A DNA stretch of 64,000 nucleotides from an uncultured Burkholderiales bacterium (GCA_903870145.1 CAIQBO010000049.1:117617-181616), one strand, 5' to 3'. Positions 51,226 to 61,647 are shown, counted from the stretch's first letter. Numbers and translations are program-made. Notes: generated from the letters alone by a model not told the origin.

Positions 51226-52204
51226 GGCGACGCCAAAAAATAGTTTTTAATTTCGTCAGCAATTTCGAAAAAACCGGGACCAATCCTAGCGGCAAGAAAA
51301 TAGTTGCAACAACTAAAATCAACCCATATGTCACAAGCCTGTAGCTGTCAGCAATGCGCAAATATTCAGGCAAAAAGGTAACCGCAAAAGCGCCTATCAC
51401 CGGCCCACTCAGCGTGCCGCTGCCACCCAGAATAACGGCCAAAATGGCATTGAGTGATTGGTCAACGCCAAACGGTTCAGGGTTTAAAAATCCAATATAG
51501 TGGGCATACAAAGAGCCTGCCAAGCCTGCCAAACTGGCGCTCATGACAAATGCAAATAATTTGTATCGCCATGTGATCACACCCACCGCTTCAGCCAGTG
51601 TTTCGTTTTCTCTGATTGACAACAAGACCCTGCCGACTCTTGAATTCAAAATGAGCCAACATATGCCCGTGCTGAAAAATCCAACAATCACTGTTAAATA
51701 ATAAAAGTTTGTATTGCTGCGTCCTTCGAAATTAATCAACCACCCCAAAAATCGAAACTCTTCCGGCCGAGGCACATTGGGGATGCCTGCCTCACCCCCA
51801 GTCAGTGAACTGTAGGTCATCAAAATTGTGAAGATCACCATGTTGTATGCGAGAGTCACAATCGCAAAATAATGGCCCTTGACGCGCAGACTTGGGTAGC
51901 CAACGAGGACGGAAATGACCCCCGTCACAAAAGGCGAAAGCAATAACGCGCTCCAAACTGGCAACCCCAGCTTGACACTCATCAGCGTTGAAAAATAAGC
52001 GCCAACCCCCATGAACCCGGCCTGCGCAATCGATACATAACCCACAAAGCCTTGGATTAAATTTTGCCCCTGGGCAAGCACCACCCAGATCAACGCCAAA
52101 ATGATCAAGTGCATGAAGTACGGCACCGTCACCAATGTCGGAACCAATGCGCCGATCACGATCAGTGCGAGCCAGGTCAAAAAAGGAAAATGATTGGATT
52201 TCAT
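51218..52204 (-). CDS. Liv-type ABC transporter permease (LivM)
   Basis: 328 residues with about ten membrane segments. QGFVGYVSIAQAGFMGVGAYF and the cytoplasmic loop SRVGRVLLSIRENETLAEAVG are diagnostic. It overlaps livH-type by 4 bp upstream and the acyl-CoA dehydrogenase gene by 8 bp downstream, so the whole block is translationally coupled. Confidence 0.92.
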   Translation of the reverse strand: MKSNHFPFLTWLALIVIGALVPTLVTVPYFMHLIILALIWVVLAQGQNLIQGFVGYVSIAQAGFMGVGAYFSTLMSVKLGLPVWSALLLSPFVTGVISVLVGYPSLRVKGHYFAIVTLAYNMVIFTILMTYSSLTGGEAGIPNVPRPEEFRFLGWLINFEGRSNTNFYYLTVIVGFFSTGICWLILNSRVGRVLLSIRENETLAEAVGVITWRYKLFAFVMSASLAGLAGSLYAHYIGFLNPEPFGVDQSLNAILAVILGGSGTLSGPVIGAFAVTFLPEYLRIADSYRLVTYGLILVVATIFLPLGLVPVFSKLLTKLKTIFWRRHD

Positions 52205-53058
52205 CTTTTACCCAAAAGGCCCTGTGGCCTTAACAGTAAAACGGCAATCATGACCAGAAATGCAATGACATCTTTGTAGGCGGAAGAAATGAAACCTGCC
52301 GCCATGGCCTCGCTAACGCCCAAAATCATGCCACCCACAACTGCCCCCGGTATAGAACCCAGGCCTCCTAAAATAAGCACCGCAAATCCCTTGACCGCAA
52401 GCCCCTCACCGACTCCTGGCGCAATGGCCAGCAATGCGCCAATCAAAGCACCAGCGGCAACGCCCAAAGCGGAAGAGATTGAAAAAACAACCAATGAAAC
52501 TTGGGTGACATTAACCCCCATCAAAATTGCAGCAGAACGGTTTTGCGCAACAGCTCGTATAGATTTACCCGTCTTGGTTTTGCGAATTAAAATTGAAATG
52601 ACCCCTATCAAGACAACCGCCGTCAAAATAACGATCAACCGCAACTCTGCGACAGCCAGACCGCCGATGTTATACACCCCCCGATAGGGCGTTTGAATCA
52701 CGATTTGATCAGCGCCAAAGACCAATAAATTAAAGCCCTCAATCATCATCGTCAAGCCCAGCGCAATGATGAATGCGTTGATGTGCGGCGCATTTTGAAC
52801 TGGTCGGTAAGCTAAGCGCTCGATGAGCATCCCAGCCACCGCACCAACCACCATGGCCATCGACATTGCAACAAAAAATGGCAATGCAAACTTTTCGCTC
52901 AGCATGAATGTGAGATACCCACCCAACATGGCAACAGAACCATGTGCGAAGTGGGCTATCCCCAGTATGCCAAATACAACTGTCAACCCCAGTGCAATCA
53001 ATGTGTACACAGCGCCAATGGCTACACCATTGAGTATCTGTTGAAGAACTTCAATCAT
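52201..53058 (-). CDS. Liv-type ABC transporter permease (LivH)
   Basis: 285 residues, hydrophobic. LNGVAIGAVYTLIALGLTVVFGILGIAHFAHG in parts and RAVAQNRSAAILMGVN in the cytoplasmic loop are typical, with the C-terminus RPQGLLGKR. Second membrane subunit of this importer. Confidence 0.93.
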   Translation of the reverse strand: MIEVLQQILNGVAIGAVYTLIALGLTVVFGILGIAHFAHGSVAMLGGYLTFMLSEKFALPFFVAMSMAMVVGAVAGMLIERLAYRPVQNAPHINAFIIALGLTMMIEGFNLLVFGADQIVIQTPYRGVYNIGGLAVAELRLIVILTAVVLIGVISILIRKTKTGKSIRAVAQNRSAAILMGVNVTQVSLVVFSISSALGVAAGALIGALLAIAPGVGEGLAVKGFAVLILGGLGSIPGAVVGGMILGVSEAMAAGFISSAYKDVIAFLVMIAVLLLRPQGLLGKR

Positions 53059-53098
53059 GGCGAAAATACACTATTGACATTGCAAAGAGGTGCATCAA

Positions 53099-54325
53099 TT
53101 ATTTGCGCAAACTGCGCAAGAAGCTGGAGTATGTTTTCGTATCTGAAGGCAAATCCGATACGTAAATCCACTTTCCTTTTTGCCATTGGAATGCACCGTT
53201 TGAAGTATAGGCTTGGCCATTGACGTCAAACATTGTTCCATCGGTTGGCAAGTACTTCATGACAGCCTCCTTGGGCACCGAAATTTTGCCAATTTCATTC
53301 ATCACCTTTTTGATGTCTTCAGCGCCACCCGCTTTTTCAATTGCATTTTTGAGAACATACACTTGGTCATACGCATAAGGTGAGCTTGGCGATGGAGGTG
53401 TTCCAAATTTCTTGGTGTAATTTGCGACATAAGTTTTGGCGTTAGCGTCCAATGCTTCAATTGTCAGCTCAGTTGGCCGCAGATCCCACACGCCCTCCAT
53501 CTGGTCGCTGGAGGCAACTTTCAGAAATTGTTCTTCACTGCCGCTTGTGAATCCATAGCGCGGCAACTTCATTCCCAACTCAACTGATTGGCGATAAACA
53601 AATGCGGCAGGCTCAACATATCCCAGCACCAACAACGCATCGGGGTTAAGCGCTTTAACTTTTGTCAACTGGGGCGTCATGTCTCTGTCTTTGAGGCCAA
53701 AGGTTTCTTTGGCTACAATTTTTCCGCCGGCTTTGACAATTTCACGCTCAAATGCATCCAAATATTGGGTGTAAAAAGACACATCAAGTGAACCGATCAC
53801 GGCAATATTTTTAGCCCCACGCTTGGCAACAAACGTCCCTGCTGCTGCCCCCGTGAAATCTGCTGGAGGGCGTGTTCGAAACAAATTAGGTGTTCCAGCC
53901 GCAGTGATAGCCCGCTCAGCCGCATTTCCAACCAACATCACCACATTTTCTTTGGCAATAAATGAGGCCACAGCACTCGTTGATCCCGAGCAGCAAAATC
54001 CAACCAGGTATTTGACGTTGTCACGGTCAATCAGCTTGCGAACACTGTTCGTTGCCTCAGTCGGATTTGCTTTATCGTCGTTGCTAACAGCTTTGAGTTT
54101 GTAGTTGTCTGCGCCTGCTTTAATGCCGCCGCGTGCATTGATCTCTTCGATGGCCATCTGAACTGCATTGGCTTGTGGAAGCCCATAGACAGCGCCAGGG
54201 CCGGTCAGCGCATCGTTGATACCAAGTAGCAGCTCTTTTTCAGCAGAAAAGGAACTCACTGGAAAGGCCAACGCAAATAAACTCGCCGCTGCAACTATAG
54301 AAAAATTGAACTTAAATGACTTCAT
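53099..54325 (-). CDS. Liv-type ABC transporter periplasmic binding protein (LivK-like)
   Basis: 408 residues from the ATG at 54325, which has AGGAG 8 nt upstream and starts a clear signal peptide (to about SSFSA). The longer frame lacks a ribosome site and overlaps livF. LLLGINDALTGPGAVYG begins the mature ligand domain. The ligand is likely the carboxylic acid activated by the acyl-CoA synthetase of this operon. Confidence 0.92.
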   Translation of the reverse strand: MKSFKFNFSIVAAASLFALAFPVSSFSAEKELLLGINDALTGPGAVYGLPQANAVQMAIEEINARGGIKAGADNYKLKAVSNDDKANPTEATNSVRKLIDRDNVKYLVGFCCSGSTSAVASFIAKENVVMLVGNAAERAITAAGTPNLFRTRPPADFTGAAAGTFVAKRGAKNIAVIGSLDVSFYTQYLDAFEREIVKAGGKIVAKETFGLKDRDMTPQLTKVKALNPDALLVLGYVEPAAFVYRQSVELGMKLPRYGFTSGSEEQFLKVASSDQMEGVWDLRPTELTIEALDANAKTYVANYTKKFGTPPSPSSPYAYDQVYVLKNAIEKAGGAEDIKKVMNEIGKISVPKEAVMKYLPTDGTMFDVNGQAYTSNGAFQWQKGKWIYVSDLPSDTKTYSSFLRSLRK

Positions 54326-54374
54326 AACGCGATCTCCTATTGGATTGATAAAGATTGAAACAACTAACTTCTGA

Positions 54375-55076
54375 TTAATACCCCAAGTAAGCCTTACTGA
54401 CCTCGGGATGATTCTGTAACTCCTGACCCGTGCCATGCAAAACGATTTCTCCAGCTTCAAACACATACGCTCGATCAGACAAGCGCAAAGCCATGGCAGC
54501 GTTTTGCTCAACCAGCAAAATGGTCGTTCCCATTGCCTTAATTCGGGCCAAAGTTTGCTCGACCTCTTCTACAATTTTTGGGGCCAACCCAAGTGACGGC
54601 TCATCGAAAATACACAGTTTGGGGCGTGCCATCAATGCTCTTGCAATGGCGAGCATTTCTTGCTCCCCGCCTGATAAAGTGCCAGCACTTTGCTTTGCTC
54701 TTTGCCGCAAGACAGGAAACAATTCAAACATTTCGTCAAGATCTTTAGTTTGTGAATCATCCACACGGGAATGAGCGCCCATTTCTAAGTTTTCCAAAAC
54801 CGTCATTTCAGAAAAAACTTGCCGGCCCTCTGGGCACATGGTAATTCCTCGTCTCACAATCAAATGCCCAGGCAGGCCATGGATGGGTTCACCTTCAAAC
54901 GTGATGGACCCACTGCGTATCGGGTTGATCCCACATATGCACTTGAGCGTTGTCGTTTTCCCAGCCCCATTTGCGCCAACCAACGCAACGCATTCTGAGC
55001 GTTCAACATTCAGGCTGATGCCGTGCAAAACATCAACCTTTCCATAACCAGAGCGCAGATTTTCAACTCGCAACAT
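54375..55076 (-). CDS. Liv-type ABC transporter ATPase (LivF)
   Basis: 233 residues. Walker A GANGAGKTT, signature LSGGEQEMLAIARAL, Walker B LCIFDEPSLGLAP. Its ATG overlaps the livG-type stop by one base (TGATG). Confidence 0.93.
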   Translation of the reverse strand: MLRVENLRSGYGKVDVLHGISLNVERSECVALVGANGAGKTTTLKCICGINPIRSGSITFEGEPIHGLPGHLIVRRGITMCPEGRQVFSEMTVLENLEMGAHSRVDDSQTKDLDEMFELFPVLRQRAKQSAGTLSGGEQEMLAIARALMARPKLCIFDEPSLGLAPKIVEEVEQTLARIKAMGTTILLVEQNAAMALRLSDRAYVFEAGEIVLHGTGQELQNHPEVSKAYLGY

Positions 55077-55843
55077 CAGTGTGTGCCCCCTAAATAGGCA
55101 TCAATAACGGCTTTGTGATTGCGTATTTCAGAGGGAATGCCTTGCGCAATTCTCTGTCCAAAATTAAGAACCACGATTTGCTCACACACCTCCATGATCA
55201 AGCCCATATGGTGCTCAATGACGAGCACAGCAACTCCGCTATCGCGAATGCTCATAATTAACTTCGCCAATTCTTTGCGCTCACTTGCGACCATGCCTGC
55301 AGCAGGTTCATCCAAAAGCAAGAGTCGGGGCTGTGTCGCAAGGGCCGTCGCAATCATCAGCAGACGTTGCTGGGCTGACGAAATGGATGATGCTTTGACG
55401 TTGGCAACGGCTGCAAGCCCCACAAACTCAATTATTTCCATGGCTTTTGTTTGTTCCGAACTCTCTTCCTTCTGCCCTGCCTTGGTTCGAAAAACTGATT
55501 GCCAAGGACCTGACTGATATCGACAATGACAAGCCACCATCACTTGCTCGCAGACTGTGAATTCAGCAAATAGCGTGGTCGTTTGAAAAGTTCGTGCCAG
55601 CCCCAAAGGCACACGCTGGCTGGTGGACAGTCCACTCAATGTGTGCCCATCAAAATTTACGGCCCCAGATGACACGTCAAGCGCTCCGGAAATCAAATTA
55701 ACGGTTGTCGACTTGCCAGACCCATTGGGGCCAATGAGTCCAACGATTTCTGACTCGTGAATTGCGAAGGAAAGATTTTTGACAGCTTGCACACCGCCGA
55801 AATGCTTATCAACTTCATTTAATTCGAGCAATATTTTTGCCAT
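55076..55843 (-). CDS. Liv-type ABC transporter ATPase (LivG)
   Basis: 255 residues. Walker A GPNGSGKST and Walker B LLLLDEPAAGM. The signature is degenerate: SISSAQQRLLMIATAL replaces the usual LS.G.QR. First gene of the Liv block; a TetR-type palindrome lies 12 bp upstream of its start. Confidence 0.9.
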   Translation of the reverse strand: MAKILLELNEVDKHFGGVQAVKNLSFAIHESEIVGLIGPNGSGKSTTVNLISGALDVSSGAVNFDGHTLSGLSTSQRVPLGLARTFQTTTLFAEFTVCEQVMVACHCRYQSGPWQSVFRTKAGQKEESSEQTKAMEIIEFVGLAAVANVKASSISSAQQRLLMIATALATQPRLLLLDEPAAGMVASERKELAKLIMSIRDSGVAVLVIEHHMGLIMEVCEQIVVLNFGQRIAQGIPSEIRNHKAVIDAYLGGTH

Positions 55844-55854
55844 GGCTGAATTGT

Positions 55855-55876
55855 TCTAGTAGACCGGTCGTCTAGA
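55855..55876 (-). promoter_or_regulatory. TetR-type operator before the livG-acyl-CoA operon
   Basis: A 22-bp near-palindrome: TCTAG at 55855-55859 and CTAGA at 55872-55876 flank the centre AGACCGGTCGTCT. The two 11-bp halves agree in 9 positions, with a perfect ACCGGT core. It lies between the tetR stop and the livG start, 12 bp from the latter, so a bound repressor would block the operon promoter. The tetR gene upstream is the obvious candidate. Confidence 0.55.
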
Positions 55877-55925
55877 AATTGGGATTTACCCTCTTAATTA
55901 CATGACGCTAAGGTGATTGTGGGGC

Positions 55926-56606
55926 TTATTTGGCTACTTTGCTAAAGAAAAGGTCAGCAAAATGGTCTATCGGTTGGACGCTTTTAGTCAGCTTTGACCG
56001 AAGAATAGCCCCCTCCCACCCGATCCAGAAAAACCGCGACAAGGCTGCCGCATCGGTCTGTCCAGAAATGTCTAGCCGGTCAATTGCCTCCTGAAGGCAG
56101 GCAGTGACCTTGATTTCCCACGACACCAAGACCTCCTCAAGTTGCACTCGAAATCCGTCATTGATGCTGGCCAGTTCCTGGCCCATATTGCCAATCAGGC
56201 AGCCTCGTCGAAACTCAAACCGGACCATGTCGTATTTCGCCTTTTCAACGAAATTTTTTAGCCTTTGAAGGGGTTCAGTACTGGGCGTATTGAAAATTTT
56301 GTCCATTTTTTTTGCATAAAAATCAACATAGTTTTCAATCACCGCCGAACCAAATTCATCTTTACTTTTAAAGAAATGGTAGAAGGACCCTTTGGGCACG
56401 CCCACTTTTTTGAGTACCTGATCGATTCCCGTGGCTTGGTAACCCTGTTCCGTCAGCAGTTCTGTTCCATAGCGAACCAAATCTTGGCGCTTGCTGGAGC
56501 GCTCGGCTGAGCGATCTTTAGATTTGGGATTTTTCACTGGCAAGGGCTTGTTCACACCCCTGCGTGAAGGGAAGCTTGGTTCGGGCTCATGAACAGATGT
56601 ATTCAT
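55926..56606 (-). CDS. TetR family transcriptional regulator
   Basis: 226 residues with a 40-residue charged N-terminal extension rich in Pro, Lys and Ser. The helix-turn-helix is about 48-90, with GYQATGIDQVLKKVGVPKGSFYHFFKSKDEF in parts, the strongly conserved TetR pattern. C-terminal ligand domain follows. It precedes the Liv/acyl-CoA operon by 82 bp and probably represses it, with an acyl-CoA or free acid as inducer. Confidence 0.9.
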   Translation of the reverse strand: MNTSVHEPEPSFPSRRGVNKPLPVKNPKSKDRSAERSSKRQDLVRYGTELLTEQGYQATGIDQVLKKVGVPKGSFYHFFKSKDEFGSAVIENYVDFYAKKMDKIFNTPSTEPLQRLKNFVEKAKYDMVRFEFRRGCLIGNMGQELASINDGFRVQLEEVLVSWEIKVTACLQEAIDRLDISGQTDAAALSRFFWIGWEGAILRSKLTKSVQPIDHFADLFFSKVAK

Positions 56607-56673
56607 GCGTCCGAAGTTAAACAGAATTTTCTAAAGGCAGCCATACTGCTTTACCCTAAAGTCAACCAGCACC

Positions 56674-57657
56674 TCAGGTTGCCTGCAACGGCTGCGTGAT
56701 CGCCTGCATGCATGCAATCACCTCAGGCGTGAGTTTGGGCGTCAGCGCCAATGCGCCCAAGTTGTCATGCAGCTGACTGAGCTGGCTGGCGCCCAAAATC
56801 ACGGTGCTCACGCGCGAATTGTGAAGTGCCCATGCGATGGCCAATTGGGCCACATTGCCGCCCAGATCAGCCGCCACCTCGGCCAATTTGGCCACGGCGG
56901 CATTTTTAGCAGGATCGGTCAGGCCAGCGAGCAAAAAGCTCATGCTTTGCATAGCACCTCGACTGCCTTGCGGCACGCCACTCTGGTACTTACCCGTCAA
57001 AAGCCCAGAGGCCAAGGGACTCCATGTGGTCAAGCCCAGCTGCATGCTTTCGTAAAGCGGTGCGTACTCTTTTTCTACACGGTGACGATGAAAAAGGTGG
57101 TACTGAGGTTGCTCCATCACTGGTTTGTGCAGGTGGTGACGGTCGGCAATGTCATAGGCCGTTTGAATATCGGTAGCGCTCCACTCGCTGGTGCCCCAGT
57201 AAAGCGCTTTGCCTTGCGTGATCATGTCGCTCATCGCTTGTACGGTTTCCTCAATCGGCGTGTGCGGGTCAGGCCGATGGCAAAACACCAGGTCCACGAA
57301 ATCTAATTGCATGCGCTTTAAAGAACCATCAATGGCCTGCGTCAAGTATTTGCGGTTCAATGTGTTGCGCTGATTGACTTTGCTTCCTTGGCTCTCAAGA
57401 CCCCAATAAAATTTAGTCGAAACCACAAAATCCAAGCGCGCCCATTTCAACGCCTTGAAAGCTGCGCCCATGACCACTTCACTTTGACCTTGTGCATAGC
57501 CTTCTGCATTGTCAAAAAAGTTGATGCCAGCGCCCATGGCAGCGGCCAGCATTTCAGTGGCTGCGTGGGTGTCTACTTGATTGTGATAAGTGACCCAAGA
57601 GCCCAATGACAGCTCGCTCAGTTGCAGGCCGCTTCGGCCAAGGCGTCGGTATTGCAT
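56674..57657 (-). CDS. Aldo/keto reductase, voltage-gated K+ channel beta-subunit-like subfamily
   Basis: 327 residues from the ATG at 57657 ([21 protein letters not shown] in parts). [14 protein letters not shown] carries the catalytic Asp/Tyr, VVSTKFYWG the Lys and VFCHRPDP the His. The [11 protein letters not shown] and STVILGAS segments fit the YghZ/Kv-beta group. It reduces aldehydes or ketones with NADPH. Single gene, divergent from glpD. Confidence 0.9.
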   Translation of the reverse strand: MQYRRLGRSGLQLSELSLGSWVTYHNQVDTHAATEMLAAAMGAGINFFDNAEGYAQGQSEVVMGAAFKALKWARLDFVVSTKFYWGLESQGSKVNQRNTLNRKYLTQAIDGSLKRMQLDFVDLVFCHRPDPHTPIEETVQAMSDMITQGKALYWGTSEWSATDIQTAYDIADRHHLHKPVMEQPQYHLFHRHRVEKEYAPLYESMQLGLTTWSPLASGLLTGKYQSGVPQGSRGAMQSMSFLLAGLTDPAKNAAVAKLAEVAADLGGNVAQLAIAWALHNSRVSTVILGASQLSQLHDNLGALALTPKLTPEVIACMQAITQPLQAT

Positions 57658-57766
57658 TTGAAATTTCCTATATGAGGGTTGGCATGAAAGCACAGGCGCT
57701 GCACTCTGCGCTCACGCAACAAGCTTCTATAATTACACAGATAATACGCAAAAAAGAAACTGGCCC

Positions 57767-59338
57767 ATGCATGCTGCCGACGCACAGCGACAGGAGACCC
57801 TGCAGGCCCTGTCAAGTCAACAAGGTTTTGACGCCATCATCATAGGCGGCGGTGCTACAGGCGTCGGCATTGCGCTAGACGCTGCGCTCAGGGGCTACAA
57901 GGTCGCACTGGTTGAACGTGGCGATTTCGCACAGGGCACCTCCTCGCGCTCGAGCAAACTTTTACACGGCGGTGTGCGCTACCTGGAGCAAGGTGATTTC
58001 AGTTTGGTCTACGAAGCACTGCACGAGCGTGGAAATCTTTTGGCCAACGCGCCCCATATCGCACAACCCCTGTCCTTCGTTTTACCTGCCTTCAAGCTGT
58101 GGCATATGCCTTTTTATGGCATTGGCCTGAAGGCCTATGACGCGTTGGCAGGCAAGGCCGGAATAGGTGCCTCACACTGGATTGGCCCGAAAAGCGTGCA
58201 AAACATGCTGCCCACAGTGCGGCTCCAAGGCTTGTTGGGCGGCGTCTCTTATTGGGACGCTCAGTTTGACGATGCACGATTGGCCATCACGATCGCTAGA
58301 ACCGCGCAGCATCATGGCGCCGTTCTGGCCAATTACTGCGAGGTTCGCAGTGTGCTTGGCGATGCAGGTGCGACCGCAGGCGTCGAAGTGGTGGACCGAG
58401 AATCGGGTCGTGTATTCAAAATTCGCAGTCGCTGCGTCATCAATGCAGCAGGTGTGTGGGTCGATCAGTTGCGTCGAACTGCATCACATCAAGGCGAGCA
58501 GCGGGTTGTCACGCCAAGTCAAGGTGTTCACCTGAGCTTTGACCGCTCACTCCTGCCCGGAACGTCCGCACTTTTTTGGCCTCGAACGCGTGATGGACGC
58601 GTGCTTTTTGCCATTCCCTGGTTAGGCAAAACCATCGTGGGCACCACCGATTCTGCTCGCACCGATGTGCCGCACGAACCCTCGCCTTTGCCGGGCGAAG
58701 TTGATTACTTGCTGCGTGAATGCGCTGATTTTTTCGATGTACCTCCCAAAAAATCTGACATTTTGAGCACCTGGGTGGGTTTGCGTCCGCTGGTCAATAC
58801 GGGGCTTGAGGGTTCAGCGCAAGATACAAAATCAATCAGTCGTGAGCACACAGTGCTGACGTCTGCCGACGGTTTCGTGACCGTCACGGGTGGCAAGTGG
58901 ACCACCTACCGATCCATGGCGCAAGATGTGTTGGACCAGTGCATTGATGCAGGCTTGTTGCCGCTTGGCTGCCCCTGCGTGACGGCCACCACGCCTTTGC
59001 TGGGTGCTGACTGTATTGGCACCCCATCGCTTGGTAACGCGTTTGGCATGCATTCATATGGCAGCGAAGCAGATCGCGTCAATGAGTTGCCCGGCGCAGG
59101 CCGCTTGCTAGCACCTGACTTGACAGAGGCGATGGTCCGCTTTGCTGTTCGTCATGAATTTTCCCGCACCGTAGAAGACGTTCTTGCGCGGCGCAATCGA
59201 CTTTTGTTTCTAGATGCCAAGGCAGCTCAGCAGAGCATGTCAGCAGTGGCCGATGTCATCGAGTCAGAAACCACGGCGCCTATCAGACGCGAAGCTTTTC
59301 ACAATCTGGCTGCACGCTATATGGAACCCGGCCTATGA
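57767..59338 (+). CDS. glpD: Glycerol-3-phosphate dehydrogenase, FAD-dependent
   Basis: 523 residues, the normal length. The FAD motif is IIGGGATGVGIALDAALRG in parts, followed by SSKLLHGGVRYLEQGDF, GVSYWDAQFDDARL, and TVTGGKWTTYR near the C-terminal domain. It oxidises glycerol-3-phosphate to dihydroxyacetone phosphate at the inner membrane and passes electrons to quinone. A TATAAT box (57728-57733) lies 34 bp upstream. It overlaps the peptidase gene by 4 bp. Confidence 0.93.
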   Translation: MHAADAQRQETLQALSSQQGFDAIIIGGGATGVGIALDAALRGYKVALVERGDFAQGTSSRSSKLLHGGVRYLEQGDFSLVYEALHERGNLLANAPHIAQPLSFVLPAFKLWHMPFYGIGLKAYDALAGKAGIGASHWIGPKSVQNMLPTVRLQGLLGGVSYWDAQFDDARLAITIARTAQHHGAVLANYCEVRSVLGDAGATAGVEVVDRESGRVFKIRSRCVINAAGVWVDQLRRTASHQGEQRVVTPSQGVHLSFDRSLLPGTSALFWPRTRDGRVLFAIPWLGKTIVGTTDSARTDVPHEPSPLPGEVDYLLRECADFFDVPPKKSDILSTWVGLRPLVNTGLEGSAQDTKSISREHTVLTSADGFVTVTGGKWTTYRSMAQDVLDQCIDAGLLPLGCPCVTATTPLLGADCIGTPSLGNAFGMHSYGSEADRVNELPGAGRLLAPDLTEAMVRFAVRHEFSRTVEDVLARRNRLLFLDAKAAQQSMSAVADVIESETTAPIRREAFHNLAARYMEPGL

Positions 59339-61620
59339 AGACCAAGATCTCCACGCTTACAGCGATTAATTTTCCAAAATTACGATTACACGAAAACTGG
59401 AAAGCTCTGGCCTTGCTGGGCTTTTTCTGGATTTTTTCTGCACAAGCCAACGAGCAACTGGCCTACCGCTTTGCTGGAGTGAATATCCCCAAGCCTTTAC
59501 CCGAAATGGATGTACGCGAAGTGCACTGGGGTGTCAGTGTCAGTGACCCCTACCGATTTTTGGAGAACGTCAAAGACCCTGCTGTTGTTCAATGGATGCA
59601 ACTTCAAGCGCAAGCGAGCGATTCGATCTTGAAAAAAATCCCGGGACGTCAATCTCTATTGGAACGCTTCTCTGCAATGGACGAAGCAGCAGGCGATTCC
59701 TTGTCTGGCATCACCAGAACTGCAGGAGATCGGTGGTTCTATTTGAAACGTGGCCGCACTCAAACCCAAGCCACCTTGATGTGGCGTGATGGCATTCAGG
59801 GCTCAGAGCACTTGCTGCTGGACCCACAAGCCATTGCAAAAAAAGGGGCACTCCCCCATGCAATTCAAAGCTTTCACCCCTCTCCCGACGGCAAGTTGAT
59901 GGCCTATGGCTTGCATGCCTCAGGCTCAGAGATTGGCAGCCTGTACCTGGTTGAAGTTGCAACTGGCAAAGAAGTGATCCCCCCGATTGACCGCATTCGA
60001 TTCGCCAGTGTGGCTTGGCTAAACGATGGTTCTGGATTCTTTTTTTCTCGCTTGCGCCCAGGTTATGAATCCATGAAAGCGACCGAGCGATTCGCAGACA
60101 CAGGCAGATACTTTCTCGACTTGAGCTCTCCTGATCCACAGCGCCTGATCTTCAACGCTTCACGCCACCCAGAACTCCAACTGCCGCCCTATGCGAGCGG
60201 CTACCTGCGCGAACTGCCAGGCACTGAGCTGATCGCTCTTGTGGTCTCTTATGGTGTTGACCGCCGTTTGTCTCTGCATGTGGCGCCGAAGAACGAAGTC
60301 ATGCGCGGCCAAGCCAAGTGGCGCACGATTTTTGATCTGTCGCATGAAGTTCGTGAAGTGCACATAGCCCATGGCAACCTCTACCTGCGCAGCGCCTTGA
60401 ACGCACCACGATTTAAAGTTTTGCGACTCCCATTGAGTGCGCTTGACATGCAACAAGCTCAGGTCTTATTGCCAGAAACTGACGGTGTGATCCGGGCCAT
60501 CGATGCTGGCCAAGATGGCCTGTACATCACACGACGCGAAGGCGTCAATTCGGTGTTGCTGAAAATTTCTACGCAGCACTTAACAAACTCCACCACAAAC
60601 CCATCTTCAGCACAGGTGCCAGTCATCTCGATCACACTGCCCTTTACTGGCAATGTCACTATGAACGCAAGCCTTGACCATAAAGGCTTGCTGGTCAATC
60701 TCAGCGGTTGGACTCAGGCCATTGAGCGACACATTTATGACCCCGATAGCGGTAAATTTTATCGTCTCAATTGGGTTGCACCCAACTTCATCGATGAAAA
60801 AATTACCACCGTTTCGCGTGAAGTTATGCTGCCCAGTCACGATGGCGTGATGGTGCCGCTGTCGATCATTTCTCGCAAAGACGTCGTTCTCAACGGCAAA
60901 AACCCAACCCTTTTGTATGGCTATGGCGCCTACGGAACCACGGAAGAACCAAGCCGTAGCTTGGCAGCAAGGGCCTGGGTCGAGCGTGGGGGCATCTATG
61001 CGATCGCTCATGTTCGCGGTGGCGGCGCCTTTGGCAGCCAATGGCATGATGCTGGCCGCAAGACCACCAAACACAACACATGGAAAGATGGCATTGCAGC
61101 TGCGCAATGGCTGATCGCCAATGGGTACACCAGCCCTGCCAAGTTGGGGGTGTATGGCGGCAGTGCAGGCGGTATTTTTATCGGTCGAGCCATCACTGAG
61201 CGTCCGGATTTGTTTGCTGTTGCTGTGCCCTCAGTGCCAGTTTTGGACATGGTGCGCTCAGAGCAGCGTGCCAACGGCGTGGCCAATATTCCTGAATACG
61301 GCAGTGTGAAAATTGAAGAAGAATTTCATGCTTTGCTTCGCAGCAGCGCCTATCATGCCGTGCGCGATGGTGTGCGATACCCAGCCACCCTGCTGATGCA
61401 TGGGGTCAATGACTCTCGGGTGGATGTTTGGCAAAGCCTGAAGTTCGCCTCTCGACTGGCTACTGCTCAGCAAGGCCAGCAGCCCGTTCTTTTGCGACTG
61501 GACTACCAAGCCGGACATGGTGCTGGCTCGAGCCCACAGCAAGGGCATCTTCGCTCTGCTGACATGCTGTCTTTCATGCTCTGGCAAATGGGCGAAGCTG
61601 GATTTCAGCCATCAGACTAA
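59335..61620 (+). CDS. Prolyl oligopeptidase family serine peptidase (S9A), exported
   Basis: 761 residues. An N-terminal hydrophobic segment (about 27-38, ending SAQA) suggests export. The beta-propeller spans about 60-470, and the hydrolase domain holds S610 (GVYGGSAGG), D693 (GVNDSRVD) and H728 (QAGHGAGSS). The loop GAYGTTEEPSRS is typical of S9A. It cleaves short Pro-containing peptides. The ATGA overlap with glpD implies co-translation, although the two functions look unrelated. Confidence 0.9.
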   Translation: MKTKISTLTAINFPKLRLHENWKALALLGFFWIFSAQANEQLAYRFAGVNIPKPLPEMDVREVHWGVSVSDPYRFLENVKDPAVVQWMQLQAQASDSILKKIPGRQSLLERFSAMDEAAGDSLSGITRTAGDRWFYLKRGRTQTQATLMWRDGIQGSEHLLLDPQAIAKKGALPHAIQSFHPSPDGKLMAYGLHASGSEIGSLYLVEVATGKEVIPPIDRIRFASVAWLNDGSGFFFSRLRPGYESMKATERFADTGRYFLDLSSPDPQRLIFNASRHPELQLPPYASGYLRELPGTELIALVVSYGVDRRLSLHVAPKNEVMRGQAKWRTIFDLSHEVREVHIAHGNLYLRSALNAPRFKVLRLPLSALDMQQAQVLLPETDGVIRAIDAGQDGLYITRREGVNSVLLKISTQHLTNSTTNPSSAQVPVISITLPFTGNVTMNASLDHKGLLVNLSGWTQAIERHIYDPDSGKFYRLNWVAPNFIDEKITTVSREVMLPSHDGVMVPLSIISRKDVVLNGKNPTLLYGYGAYGTTEEPSRSLAARAWVERGGIYAIAHVRGGGAFGSQWHDAGRKTTKHNTWKDGIAAAQWLIANGYTSPAKLGVYGGSAGGIFIGRAITERPDLFAVAVPSVPVLDMVRSEQRANGVANIPEYGSVKIEEEFHALLRSSAYHAVRDGVRYPATLLMHGVNDSRVDVWQSLKFASRLATAQQGQQPVLLRLDYQAGHGAGSSPQQGHLRSADMLSFMLWQMGEAGFQPSD

Positions 61621-61647
61621 ATCGCTTACTTTTCAGTCATTGAGGGC

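Noticed and set aside
56634..56653. A terminator between the aldo/keto reductase and tetR genes
   Set aside because: The AAAGGCAG/CTGCTTT pairing needs a bulge and is not followed by a T run on either strand.
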